Assembly (NCBI GenBank): GCA_003648125.1
Contig: QMOE01000064.1
Location: 1-8,825 of the forward strand
Reading direction: 5' to 3'
Source of the DNA: Chloroflexota bacterium
GTDB taxonomy: Bacteria; Chloroflexota; Anaerolineae; B4-G1
Length of the DNA stretch: 8,825 bases
The position numbers were made by a program, and so were the translations under genes. The notes under the pieces are model-generated. The model was given only the letters and a program-made list of their open reading frames with translations. It did no database searches and was not told the DNA's origin. Below are positions 1-8,252 of the stretch, one piece after another. Position 1 is the first letter of the stretch, and every line of letters starts with the position of its first letter.

Positions 1-1
1 C

Positions 2-940
<939 letters not shown>

Positions 941-968
941 AACATGCTGCGTGTACACGCGCCTCTGC

Positions 969-997
969 TTGACATTCCCCAGCCCCTCCCCTATACT
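969..997 (+). promoter_or_regulatory. Sigma70/SigA-type promoter, probably for the gene at 1370
   Basis: A perfect -35 hexamer TTGACA (969-974), a 17-bp C-rich spacer (975-991) and a good -10 hexamer TATACT (992-997). Transcription would begin near 1004. The next plus-strand gene starts at 1370, so the leader would be about 365 nt and would include both repeat elements. The spacing matches the consensus exactly, but promoter activity is inferred from sequence alone. Confidence 0.6.
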
Positions 998-1047
998 GTA
1001 ACCATCCAAAAGTTAGTTGTAAGTATCATCTCAATAATCCGGGGGAA

Positions 1048-1097
1048 TGTAGGTCGGAATGGTATTCCGACCAGCCGGATTACCAATCCGGCCTACA
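1048..1097. repeat. Nested double-hairpin palindromic element (TGTAGG...CCTACA)
   Basis: An outer 6-bp stem, TGTAGG (1048-1053) with CCTACA (1092-1097), encloses two hairpins. Hairpin 1 is GGTCGGAAT/ATTCCGACC (1052-1060 with 1064-1072, loop GGT). Hairpin 2 is GCCGGATT/AATCCGGC (1074-1081 with 1085-1092, loop ACC). The inner stems share one or two bases with the outer stem, so these pairings partly compete. The 50-bp unit is also a quasi-palindrome as a whole: each half resembles the reverse complement of the other, and most differences between halves keep pairing within the hairpin. It shares its ends with the element at 5942-6000. Confidence 0.75.
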
Positions 1098-1161
1098 AAT
1101 GCCCCAACTTTTTGAGAAGATACGTTGTAACTGCTGCTCAGGCGCCCGGCATAATCGGTAA

Positions 1162-1327
1162 CACAGAGAGACACAGAGAGATGCACAGAGTTTCACGGAG
1201 GGGAAAAAAGTTGCTTGTCGTATCAATTTTCAACACATAATACAGTGTTTGCCCGCCTCCAGGCGAACGTAAGCAATATCTCCCTACCTCTCTGTGATTC
1301 TCTGTGTCTTCTCTGTGTGACTCTGTG
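1162..1327. repeat. MITE-like inverted array of CACAGAG heptamers
   Basis: The left arm carries CACAGAG at 1162, 1172 and 1184 and the variant CACGGAG at 1194. The right arm carries the complement CTCTGTG at 1290, 1300, 1311 and 1321. Spacings are 10, 12 and 10 bp on the left and 10, 11 and 10 bp on the right, about one helical turn each. The two arms point toward each other across about 90 bp of unrelated centre with no gene. Possible similarity continues outward (GGTAACACAGAG at left, CTCTGTGTAATGACTACC at right). It could be a non-autonomous mobile element or a repeated protein-binding site; no transposase is present. Confidence 0.65.
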
Positions 1328-1369
1328 TAATGACTACCTGGCTGAGTAGTAGTTGCGTGAGATTTACAA

Positions 1370-3325
1370 ATGAGCAATGATTATAAAAAAACCGGTGGAA
1401 TCTTGGATTGGGAAGATGCCAGACGCGCCGCCTTCACCCAGGACGTCTTGTCCGTCATCACGCGCCGCCCGGCCGACCTGCTGCCGTTCGAACAAGTCCG
1501 TGAGAAGCTGCACCTGTACAACCTCTCCTATCTCGGTCTCGAGGACGTGCCACTGGACCAAATCGTGGGCAGCGTAGGCCGCTACCAGGACTTTACCCGC
1601 GCTTTCTTTCCCCGACAGGACAAATTACAGGAACGGTGGCAGCGCATTGATCGGCTAATCAGCACGGGGACTGGGCTTCCTCCCGTGGAATTGTACAAGG
1701 TCGGTCAGGCATACTTTGTGCGCGACGGTAACCACCGCGTCTCAGTAGCCCGCCAGCACAATGCCCCCACCATCCAGGCTTACGTGTGGGAGTACGAGAC
1801 CCGCGTCCCGCTGGAACCAGACACCGACGTAGATGGCCTGCTGTGCAAAGCCGCCCACGCCGCATTCCTGGAACACACTGATATAGACCACATCTGCCCC
1901 GACACGCCACTCGAACTCACCCAGCCCGATGGGTACGAAGACCTGCTGTACGAGATAGAAGTGATGCAACAGAGCATCTCCACGATAGAGGGGCGAGACG
2001 TCCCCTTCGACGAGGCGGTAAAAGTGTGGTGCAAGATGCACTATGGACTCATCATTGAGATTATCCGCCAGCAAGGCATCCTCCAAAATTTCCCCGGTCG
2101 TACGGAGGCCGATCTATACCTTTGGCTGCGCCGCCATCAGGAGGAACTGGGAATCCGGTACGGGCGCAGCATCCTGCTGAAAGAAGCCACCGACGATTTG
2201 ACCAGGCGGTTCGGCGAAAAACCAACGCCCCCCCGGCAGATGAAGAAAATGATTAAACAACTGGCGGGGAGCGTGGGCGAACTGGGTCGACAACTGGCAA
2301 AGAGCATTGCACCAGGCACACGTCCGCAGGATGAGGACTTTGTGGCTGCTCAACTGTTGGCTCCTATCCGCAGCGCGGCCAATGCCACACCTCCGTACCG
2401 CTTCAGAGGAACAACTCGGGAGGAATGGAAAACGTGGCGCGCCGAATTCTGCGAAAAGCTGTGGGACCTGCTGGGCGTGGGAGAGCGTCTCTACCCACAA
2501 TACGGCCCAGCAGAACTGGAGCCTGTGATCGAGGAGCGCGTGCAAGTGAATGATGGCCTGTGGCGCGAACTCGTCTGGCTGACCACCGAAGAAGGCCCAC
2601 GCGTACCGGCATACCTGTTCCTGCCAGAGGAGGCTTCCTCAAAGCCACTGCCCGCCATCGTTGTATTTCCAGGACACGGAACTATTGCCCAAACGGCAGG
2701 GTTAAAGCGCTCTTACCAACGGGCCAACGCGCTGGAACTGGCCCGCGCCGGCTTTGTCACTCTGACGATGGAACTGCGCGGGTTTGGCCGACTCGATGCC
2801 ATCGGCCACCTGCAACTCGACGCCGCCGCCCGGCTGGTGGGCCGCACCTGGTACGGCATGCTCGTCCATGACGGGATGCACGCCATAGACTACCTCCTCA
2901 CTCGCCCGGAGGTTGACCCAACCCGCATCGGCGCGACCGGCATCGGCTCCGGCGGCGCATTGACTATGTACACGGCTGCCCTGGATGACCGGATAAAGGT
3001 GGCGCTGATCAACAGCTACCTGAGCAAATACGTCGTCACCTCGCTGAACGAGGAACACTGCCCCTGTAACGACATCCCTGGCATTCTGCGCTACGCCGAG
3101 ATGGGGGACGTCGCCGCCCTCATTGGGCCGCGCCCGGTGCTGTTCGTCAACGGCCAACGCGACTCCTCCACTAGCCTGACGGCGCGGTGGAGCTTTGCCA
3201 TCGTGCACCAGGTGTACCGGCTGCTAGGCGTGACCCAGCGGGCCAGGCTGATCGAACCAGCGCAGATGGGGCACTACTTTGACTGTCAACTGGCTACTGG
3301 CTGGTTCCGCCGCTGGCTAGTGTAG
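1370..3325 (+). CDS. ParB/sulfiredoxin-like domain fused to an alpha/beta-hydrolase (651 aa)
   Basis: The N-terminal half (about 15-265) resembles the ParB/Srx-like fold proteins of Chloroflexota: PLDQIVGSVGRY, then the core VRDGNHRVSVARQ with D119-GNHR, and later PGRTEADLYLWL. A charged linker (about 265-340) precedes an acetyl-xylan-esterase or dienelactone-hydrolase-like domain (about 345-651) with PGHG near 434-437 (oxyanion-hole region), GIGSGG at 524-529, D598 in NGQRDSS and H635 in MGHYFD. Esterases of this type usually have G-x-S-x-G; here S527 is preceded by G526 and I525, so the nucleophile looks displaced or lost while the acid and histidine candidates remain. No signal peptide or membrane segment is seen, so it is probably cytosolic. 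The start is ATG with no strong Shine-Dalgarno. Its last 9 bases overlap the convergent pseudogene. Substrate and DNA binding are unknown. Confidence 0.85.
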   Translation: MSNDYKKTGGILDWEDARRAAFTQDVLSVITRRPADLLPFEQVREKLHLYNLSYLGLEDVPLDQIVGSVGRYQDFTRAFFPRQDKLQERWQRIDRLISTGTGLPPVELYKVGQAYFVRDGNHRVSVARQHNAPTIQAYVWEYETRVPLEPDTDVDGLLCKAAHAAFLEHTDIDHICPDTPLELTQPDGYEDLLYEIEVMQQSISTIEGRDVPFDEAVKVWCKMHYGLIIEIIRQQGILQNFPGRTEADLYLWLRRHQEELGIRYGRSILLKEATDDLTRRFGEKPTPPRQMKKMIKQLAGSVGELGRQLAKSIAPGTRPQDEDFVAAQLLAPIRSAANATPPYRFRGTTREEWKTWRAEFCEKLWDLLGVGERLYPQYGPAELEPVIEERVQVNDGLWRELVWLTTEEGPRVPAYLFLPEEASSKPLPAIVVFPGHGTIAQTAGLKRSYQRANALELARAGFVTLTMELRGFGRLDAIGHLQLDAAARLVGRTWYGMLVHDGMHAIDYLLTRPEVDPTRIGATGIGSGGALTMYTAALDDRIKVALINSYLSKYVVTSLNEEHCPCNDIPGILRYAEMGDVAALIGPRPVLFVNGQRDSSTSLTARWSFAIVHQVYRLLGVTQRARLIEPAQMGHYFDCQLATGWFRRWLV

Positions 3326-4108
3326 GGCAGTCAGCCTTTGATACCCCGGATCATCCTGCACCAAAAAACCGCGCAGATACTCCTCGAACCCGGCCGGGCA
3401 CGACTCGGCGTAGCACAGCAGTTCTTTCCCATCCACAGGGTAGAGCGGATAGCACGAAGAGGGCCACGCTCCACGGGGATGCCGCTGAGGGCCACCGGAC
3501 CGTCTAGCCTGTCCACCACTTTTTCGGCGGTGACGATCACCCGCTTGGCCACCAGCGATAGCTCCACATCCACCGCCAGGTTGCCGCCCAGTACTGCGTT
3601 CCCGGCCCAATCGGCCCGCAGAGCGTGAATCACTGCCACGTCGCAGGTGACGGCAGGGAAGGCGACCACGTCCTCGCCAATGTAGGGATCGGCGATCACC
3701 TGCACGCCGGGCCGTACCTTGAGCATGTCGGTGCCCAGCCAGCCCCGGCATAAAACCCACACCCGCCAAGGTCGCCCGCAGCCCCAAGGCCAGGCTCGCC
3801 TCCGTCTCCTCGACCACCTCCAGCGTGCCCATCGTGGCCGCCTGGGTAAACATCGGGGCCAGCCCGAATGATTCCAGCCCAAAGTAGCATGTACGCACCC
3901 GCCTGACTAATCCAGCCCCCACCAGCAGGTTGCTTTCGAACCCAGCGGTGAAGCACAGCAACGTCAGGTCACGCGGCGTCGGTTTTCGCTACAAGAGCGC
4001 CCGTGCAAAGGCCACTGGCCGACGGTAGAGCGTCATCCCGCCCAGCGCCAGCGTGTCACCGTCGCGGACCAGCGCGGCGGCATCGGCCAATGACACCAGC
4101 TTGTTCGT
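3317..4108 (-). pseudogene. Decayed CoA-transferase alpha subunit (glutaconate CoA-transferase-like)
   Basis: Joining three frame segments gives a nearly full family I CoA-transferase subunit A: LVSLADAAALVRDGDTLALG, GFESNLLVGAGLVRRVRTCY, FGLESFGLAPMF, EETEASLALGLRATLAGVGF, then in another frame GWLGTDMLKVRP and VIHALRADWAGNAVLGGN, then back in the first frame PRGAWPSSCYPLYPVDGKEL. Lesions seen: an in-frame TAG at 3989-3991; a frameshift near 3742-3748 where MPG-RGWLG should be continuous; a second shift near 3477-3487 where family members carry extra residues before the PRGAW motif. The expected start position reads ACG (4106-4108), one base from ATG. The functional family pairs alpha and beta subunits; no beta subunit follows. 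It lies 8 bases after the sufU stop, as if once co-transcribed. Sequencing error could explain one lesion but hardly all. Confidence 0.85.
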
Positions 4109-4116
4109 TGCTCTGG

Positions 4117-4491
4117 CTACTCGTCTCCCAGGTGCGCAAGTCCCTCCTGCAACACTCGCAGCGGCAGCAATCCGCAGTTGGCCCGCGCCGGCCCCAGCGT
4201 GATGCCCAACATTCTGAACATATCCTCGTCTCGAAGCGCTTTCAACTCATCCAGCGTCTTGCCCAGAATCTCCTCAGTGAACATCGAGGCCGAGGCCATG
4301 CTAATCACACAGCCCTCACCATCGAACCGCGCCTCCCGCACCACGTCGCCGTCCAACCGGATGTAGAGCCGCACTACATCGCCGCAGACTGGATTATCCC
4401 ATTCGCAGGAAATGTCCGCGTCCTCCAACTGCCCCTGATTGCGGGGATGGCCGTAATGATCGAGAATGTTTTCACGGTACAAATCTTCCAC
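4117..4491 (-). CDS. sufU: SufU/IscU-type Fe-S cluster assembly scaffold
   Basis: A 124-residue NifU-N/SufU family protein. It shows the three expected ligand cysteines: C36 with D38 in NPVCGD, C61 in GEGCVISMASASM, and C106 in ARANCGLLPL, plus the typical N-terminus LYRENILDHYGHPRN. Known: SufU proteins accept persulfide sulfur from SufS, often zinc-dependently, and serve Fe-S cluster assembly in the cytosol. The start is GTG at 4489-4491, chosen because family members begin M-x-D-L-Y at this point; GGAGG (4496-4500) precedes it by only 4 bases, slightly tight. It is the same strand as sufS, separated by 167 bp filled by a tandem repeat. At 124 residues it is shorter than Bacillus SufU (about 147). 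The third site reads C-G rather than the usual C-A. Confidence 0.92.
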   Translation of the reverse strand: MEDLYRENILDHYGHPRNQGQLEDADISCEWDNPVCGDVVRLYIRLDGDVVREARFDGEGCVISMASASMFTEEILGKTLDELKALRDEDMFRMLGITLGPARANCGLLPLRVLQEGLAHLGDE

Positions 4492-4512
4492 GTGACCTCC
4501 TGATGTTTTTTA

Positions 4513-4653
4513 GGAACGCGGCCATCCTGGCCGCAAGATGCTGGCAAGATGCCAGCGTTCCTCCCGGTTGAGAAACGTGGCCATCCTGGCCGCAAGATGC
4601 TGGCAAGATGCCAGCGTTCCTCCCGGTCGAGAAACGTGGCCATCCTGGCCGCT
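4513..4653. repeat. 59-bp tandem repeat (2.4 copies) of a double-hairpin element
   Basis: Copies begin at 4513, 4572 and 4631, the last being about 23 bp long; the first two are nearly identical. Each full unit holds two hairpins with 3-nt loops: GCGGCCA-TCC-TGGCCGC and GCTGGCA-AGA-TGCCAGC. In copy 1 these sit inside an outer stem GGAACGC (4514-4520) with GCGTTCC (4556-4562). The second hairpin read on the opposite strand is GCTGGCA-TCT-TGCCAGC, which differs from the first by compensated base pairs. The array fills the sufS-sufU gap and would be transcribed within the operon mRNA. It has no T-run, so it is not a standard terminator. Confidence 0.85.
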
Positions 4654-4658
4654 CTCCG

Positions 4659-5897
4659 CTATTTGAACAAACCCTGCGCTTTCTGAATCCCCTCCACTAA
4701 CCGATCCACTTCTTCACGGGTATTGTAAAGGTAGAAACTGGCCCGCGCTGTGGCTTTCAGCCCCAACCGCTCGTGGAGCGGCTGGGCGCAGTGAAAACCC
4801 GCGCGGATGGCAACGCCCTCCCAATCGAGCACCTGAGCCACGTCGTGAGGGTGAATGGATGCGACGGTAAACGAGACCAACCCGCACCGCTCGCCGGCCG
4901 GCGGTCCGATCACACGCACGCCCGGCGATTCTTCTAATCGCTCCAGGGCATAGGTCACCAACTCCTGCTCGTGCGCCCAGATCACCTCCATCCCCACCCC
5001 CCTCAAATAGTCCACCGCCGCACCCAGCCCCACCGCCTCGGCGATGGCGGGAGTGCCGGCCTCGAACTTGCCAGGCAGATCGGCCCATCTCGCCTCCGAC
5101 CGCCCCACCCGTCTGATCATCCCACCGCCGGTGAGAAAAGGCGGCATCGCATCCAAAAGTTCCGGGCGGCCGTAAAGCACACCGATACCCGACGGCCCGC
5201 ACATCTTGTGACCGGAAAAAACAATAAAGTCGCAGTCCAATGATGCAACGTCCACCGGCATGTGAGGCACGCTCTGCGCCGCATCCACCAGTGCCAGCGC
5301 CCCCGCCGCGTGCGCTCTGGCGACGATCTCTCGCACCGGGTTCACCGTCCCCAGCACATTGGAGACGTGCGCAAAAGCGACCAACTTGACCGAGCCGCCG
5401 TCCAGCAGCCGGTCGAGCGATTCCAGGTCGAGCCGCCCCTCATCGGTCACAGAGACGTAGGCCAATTCGGCTCCCACCTCCCGCGCCAGCATCTGCCAGG
5501 GCACCAAGTTGCTGTGATGCTCCATCTCGGTGACGACGACACGGTCGCCCGGCCCCACGTTGGCCCGGCCCCAGGCATAAGCCACCAGGTTGATCGCCTC
5601 AGTCGCGTTGCGGGTAAAGATTACGCCACAGCGGTCAGGCGCGTGGATAAACGCGGCCACCTTATCCCGCGCCTCCTCGTAAGCGACGGTTGCTTCCTCG
5701 CTCAATGTATGCACCCCCCGGTGGATGTTGGCATAGTGGGTGCGGTAGAATTCGGCCAGGGCCTCGATCACCGTCTGCGGCTTTTGCGTCGAGGCGGCGT
5801 TATCCAGGTAGGCCAGCGGATTGCCGTGCACTTTCCGCGCCAGGATGGGAAAGTCGGCTCGCAGAGCGACAGAATCGAGATTCTTTTTAATATCCAC
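4659..5897 (-). CDS. sufS: SufS-type cysteine desulfurase
   Basis: A 412-residue class V aminotransferase-fold, PLP-dependent enzyme that removes sulfur from L-cysteine, giving alanine and an enzyme persulfide passed to a scaffold such as SufU. Seen: YLDNAASTQKP near the N-terminus, NIHRGVHTLS, TRNATEAINLVAYAWG, the histidine motif EMEHHSNLVPW, VDAAQSVPHMPVD, the PLP lysine K231 in SGHKMCGPSGIGVLYG, and the catalytic cysteine C370 in RAGFHCAQPLHERLG. Length and motif order match intact SufS (about 406-420). The start is GTG at 5895-5897: GGAGG at 5904-5908 lies 6 bases upstream, whereas a GTG 15 bases earlier (5910-5912) would put that ribosome site inside the gene. The next gene downstream is sufU, supporting the SufS-SufU assignment. 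sufB, sufC and sufD are not in the window. Confidence 0.95.
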   Translation of the reverse strand: MDIKKNLDSVALRADFPILARKVHGNPLAYLDNAASTQKPQTVIEALAEFYRTHYANIHRGVHTLSEEATVAYEEARDKVAAFIHAPDRCGVIFTRNATEAINLVAYAWGRANVGPGDRVVVTEMEHHSNLVPWQMLAREVGAELAYVSVTDEGRLDLESLDRLLDGGSVKLVAFAHVSNVLGTVNPVREIVARAHAAGALALVDAAQSVPHMPVDVASLDCDFIVFSGHKMCGPSGIGVLYGRPELLDAMPPFLTGGGMIRRVGRSEARWADLPGKFEAGTPAIAEAVGLGAAVDYLRGVGMEVIWAHEQELVTYALERLEESPGVRVIGPPAGERCGLVSFTVASIHPHDVAQVLDWEGVAIRAGFHCAQPLHERLGLKATARASFYLYNTREEVDRLVEGIQKAQGLFK

Positions 5898-5903
5898 AGT
5901 CTC

Positions 5904-5908
5904 CCTCC
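5904..5908 (-). promoter_or_regulatory. Ribosome binding site that fixes the sufS start
   Basis: GGAGG followed by 6 bases and then GTG at 5897. The alternative GTG at 5912 lies upstream of this site and has no comparable Shine-Dalgarno, so the shorter protein is favoured. Confidence 0.7.
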
Positions 5909-5941
5909 ACACGAGTGCTTACACATCACCAAGAACGAAAA

Positions 5942-6000
5942 TGTAGGTCACGTTTTTAACGTGACGACTCTGATCCGTCACGCTACAAGCGTGACCTACA
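5942..6000. repeat. Nested double-hairpin palindromic element (second TGTAGG...CCTACA copy)
   Basis: The outer stem TGTAGG (5942-5947) with CCTACA (5995-6000) can extend to 11 bp, TGTAGGTCACG with CGTGACCTACA, as an alternative to the inner hairpins. Hairpin 1 is GTCACGTT-TTT-AACGTGAC (5947-5965); hairpin 2 is GTCACGCT-ACA-AGCGTGAC (5977-5995). The two stems differ by one fully compensated pair (T-A versus C-G). The ends and the plan match 1048-1097, but the stem sequences differ. It lies in the putative sufS leader. Confidence 0.75.
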
Positions 6001-6038
6001 AAGTTGAGTCTATTTTCGAAGCAGATACTACAACGGTG

Positions 6039-6066
6039 AGTATATCACGATTGACATATACGTCAA
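6039..6066 (-). promoter_or_regulatory. Candidate sigma70-type promoter for sufS-sufU
   Basis: On the minus strand TTGACG (6066-6061), a 16-bp spacer and TATACT (6044-6039) form a near-consensus promoter, placed just past the groL terminator hairpin. Transcription would start near 6032, giving a sufS leader of about 135 nt that includes the double-hairpin element. Inferred from sequence only. Confidence 0.5.
6051..6066. promoter_or_regulatory. Candidate operator: TTGAC-N6-GTCAA inverted repeat over the sufS -35
   Basis: The 16-bp sequence TTGACATATACGTCAA has perfect 5-bp arms around a 6-bp centre and covers the -35 hexamer and part of the spacer of the candidate sufS promoter. This is where a repressor would act. 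I do not recognise the binding protein; chance is possible for arms this short. Confidence 0.3.
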
Positions 6067-6067
6067 A

Positions 6068-6098
6068 GACCCTTGGGATTTCAGAAACCCCAAGGGTC
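6068..6098 (-). terminator. Rho-independent terminator downstream of groL
   Basis: Read on the minus strand, GACCCTTGGG pairs perfectly with CCCAAGGGTC (10 bp) around an 11-nt loop region in which TTT can pair with AAA. The stem is followed by TTT. It starts 38 bases after the groL stop. The T-run is short, so termination may be partial. It separates the groESL transcript from the sufS promoter. Confidence 0.6.
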
Positions 6099-6135
6099 CA
6101 TTTGTGTTACCTACCTGCAAACCGACTATGTCGGT

Positions 6136-7815
<1,680 letters not shown>

Positions 7816-8118
7816 CTATCCCAAGATAGCCAGGATGTCACTCTCTTTCAAAAAGAGAATGTCTTTGCCATCCTTCGTCTTGAACGATGTGCCAGCATAT
7901 TTGGCATACACGACCGTGTCCCCGACTTTGACCTCCATCGGGATACGTTCGCCATCCTCGTCAAGACGGCCAGCCCCTACCGCCAGTATCTGGCCCTGCT
8001 GGGGCTTTTCCTTGGCGGTGTCGGGGAGCACCAACTCGCCGCCGGCAAAGGTCGCTACATCCTCCTCCAGCGGTTCGACGACTACGCGCTCGCCCAACGG
8101 TTTGATATTCAATGTCAT
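7816..8118 (-). CDS. groS: Co-chaperonin GroES (10 kDa)
   Basis: A complete 100-residue Gro[18 protein letters not shown] at the N-terminus, a mobile loop about residues 17-33, [20 protein letters not shown], and [18 protein letters not shown] toward the end. Seven copies cap the GroEL ring during ATP-driven folding. The start is ATG with GGAGG 7 bases upstream. In the mobile loop the GroEL-contacting hydrophobic tripeptide, usually after GG (GGIVLPD), reads GGELVLPD, which looks like one extra residue; a LVL tripeptide is still present, so function is expected. It is the first gene of groS-groL, preceded by CIRCE and a consensus promoter. Confidence 0.97.
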   Translation of the reverse strand: MTLNIKPLGERVVVEPLEEDVATFAGGELVLPDTAKEKPQQGQILAVGAGRLDEDGERIPMEVKVGDTVVYAKYAGTSFKTKDGKDILFLKESDILAILG

Positions 8119-8168
8119 CTTACTACCTCCTTAATGAATTGTGATTTGGAATCTAGCTATTCGCCACG

Positions 8169-8195
8169 TTAGCACTCAGCTTATGAGAGTGCTAA
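8169..8195. promoter_or_regulatory. CIRCE operator (HrcA binding site)
   Basis: TTAGCACTC (8169-8177), a 9-bp spacer and GAGTGCTAA (8187-8195) form a perfect match to the CIRCE consensus TTAGCACTC-N9-GAGTGCTAA. It lies just downstream of the groS -10 box, at or near the transcript start, where HrcA repressor is known to bind and release on heat shock. hrcA itself is not in the window. Confidence 0.97.
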
Positions 8196-8205
8196 TACGA
8201 GCGAT

Positions 8206-8234
8206 ATAATACCACAAATTCTGTGTGGTGTCAA
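8206..8234 (-). promoter_or_regulatory. SigA-type promoter of groS-groL
   Basis: On the minus strand TTGACA (8234-8229), a 17-bp spacer and TATTAT (8211-8206), nearly full consensus. The start of transcription would be near 8199, immediately before CIRCE. The spacer with flanking bases forms an inverted repeat ACCACA-N7-TGTGGT (8211-8229). The -35 begins only 18 bases past the stop of the upstream opine-dehydrogenase-like gene. Confidence 0.85.
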
Positions 8235-8252
8235 GAACCTCGCCGCGCCTGG

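Larger units (their letters stand above)
941..1369. other. 429-bp gene-free region with promoter and two repeat elements
   Basis: No convincing gene lies here. From left to right it holds a 12-bp perfect palindrome GCGTGTACACGC (949-960), a good plus-strand promoter (969-997), a nested double-hairpin element (1048-1097) and an inverted array of CACAGAG heptamers (1162-1327). The double hairpin is flanked by a weaker inverted repeat: GTATCATCTCAA at 1023-1034 matches the reverse complement of 1112-1123 at 11 of 12 bases. This suggests a larger inserted unit of roughly 1015-1132. Open frames crossing the region have repeat-derived low-complexity translations and no ribosome binding site. Confidence 0.7.

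Noticed and set aside
949..960. Perfect 12-bp palindrome GCGTGTACACGC after uvrA
   Set aside because: Too short and without loop or T-run to be a terminator; no second copy seen, so I assign no function.
944..1240. Open frame of 98 codons on the plus strand after uvrA
   Set aside because: It runs through the promoter and the palindromic repeats, has no ribosome binding site and its translation resembles no family I know.
1138..1377. Minus-strand open frame with a translation rich in S/H/R/E/T repeats
   Set aside because: The pattern is the CTCTGTG repeat read as protein; it is a repeat artefact.
4003..4503. 166-codon plus-strand open frame across the sufU region
   Set aside because: It is antisense to sufU and to the CoA-transferase relic; no family resemblance.
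4513..4653. CRISPR array
   Set aside because: The 59-bp units are directly adjacent with no variable spacers and contain internal hairpins; no cas genes are present.
4513..4653. Rho-independent terminator between sufS and sufU
   Set aside because: The hairpins are GC-rich and stable but no T-run follows on the minus strand; sufU has no clear promoter of its own, so co-transcription is more likely.
8205..8210. TATAAT on the plus strand upstream of CIRCE
   Set aside because: It is the complement of the groS -10 region read from the other strand; no plus-strand gene follows.
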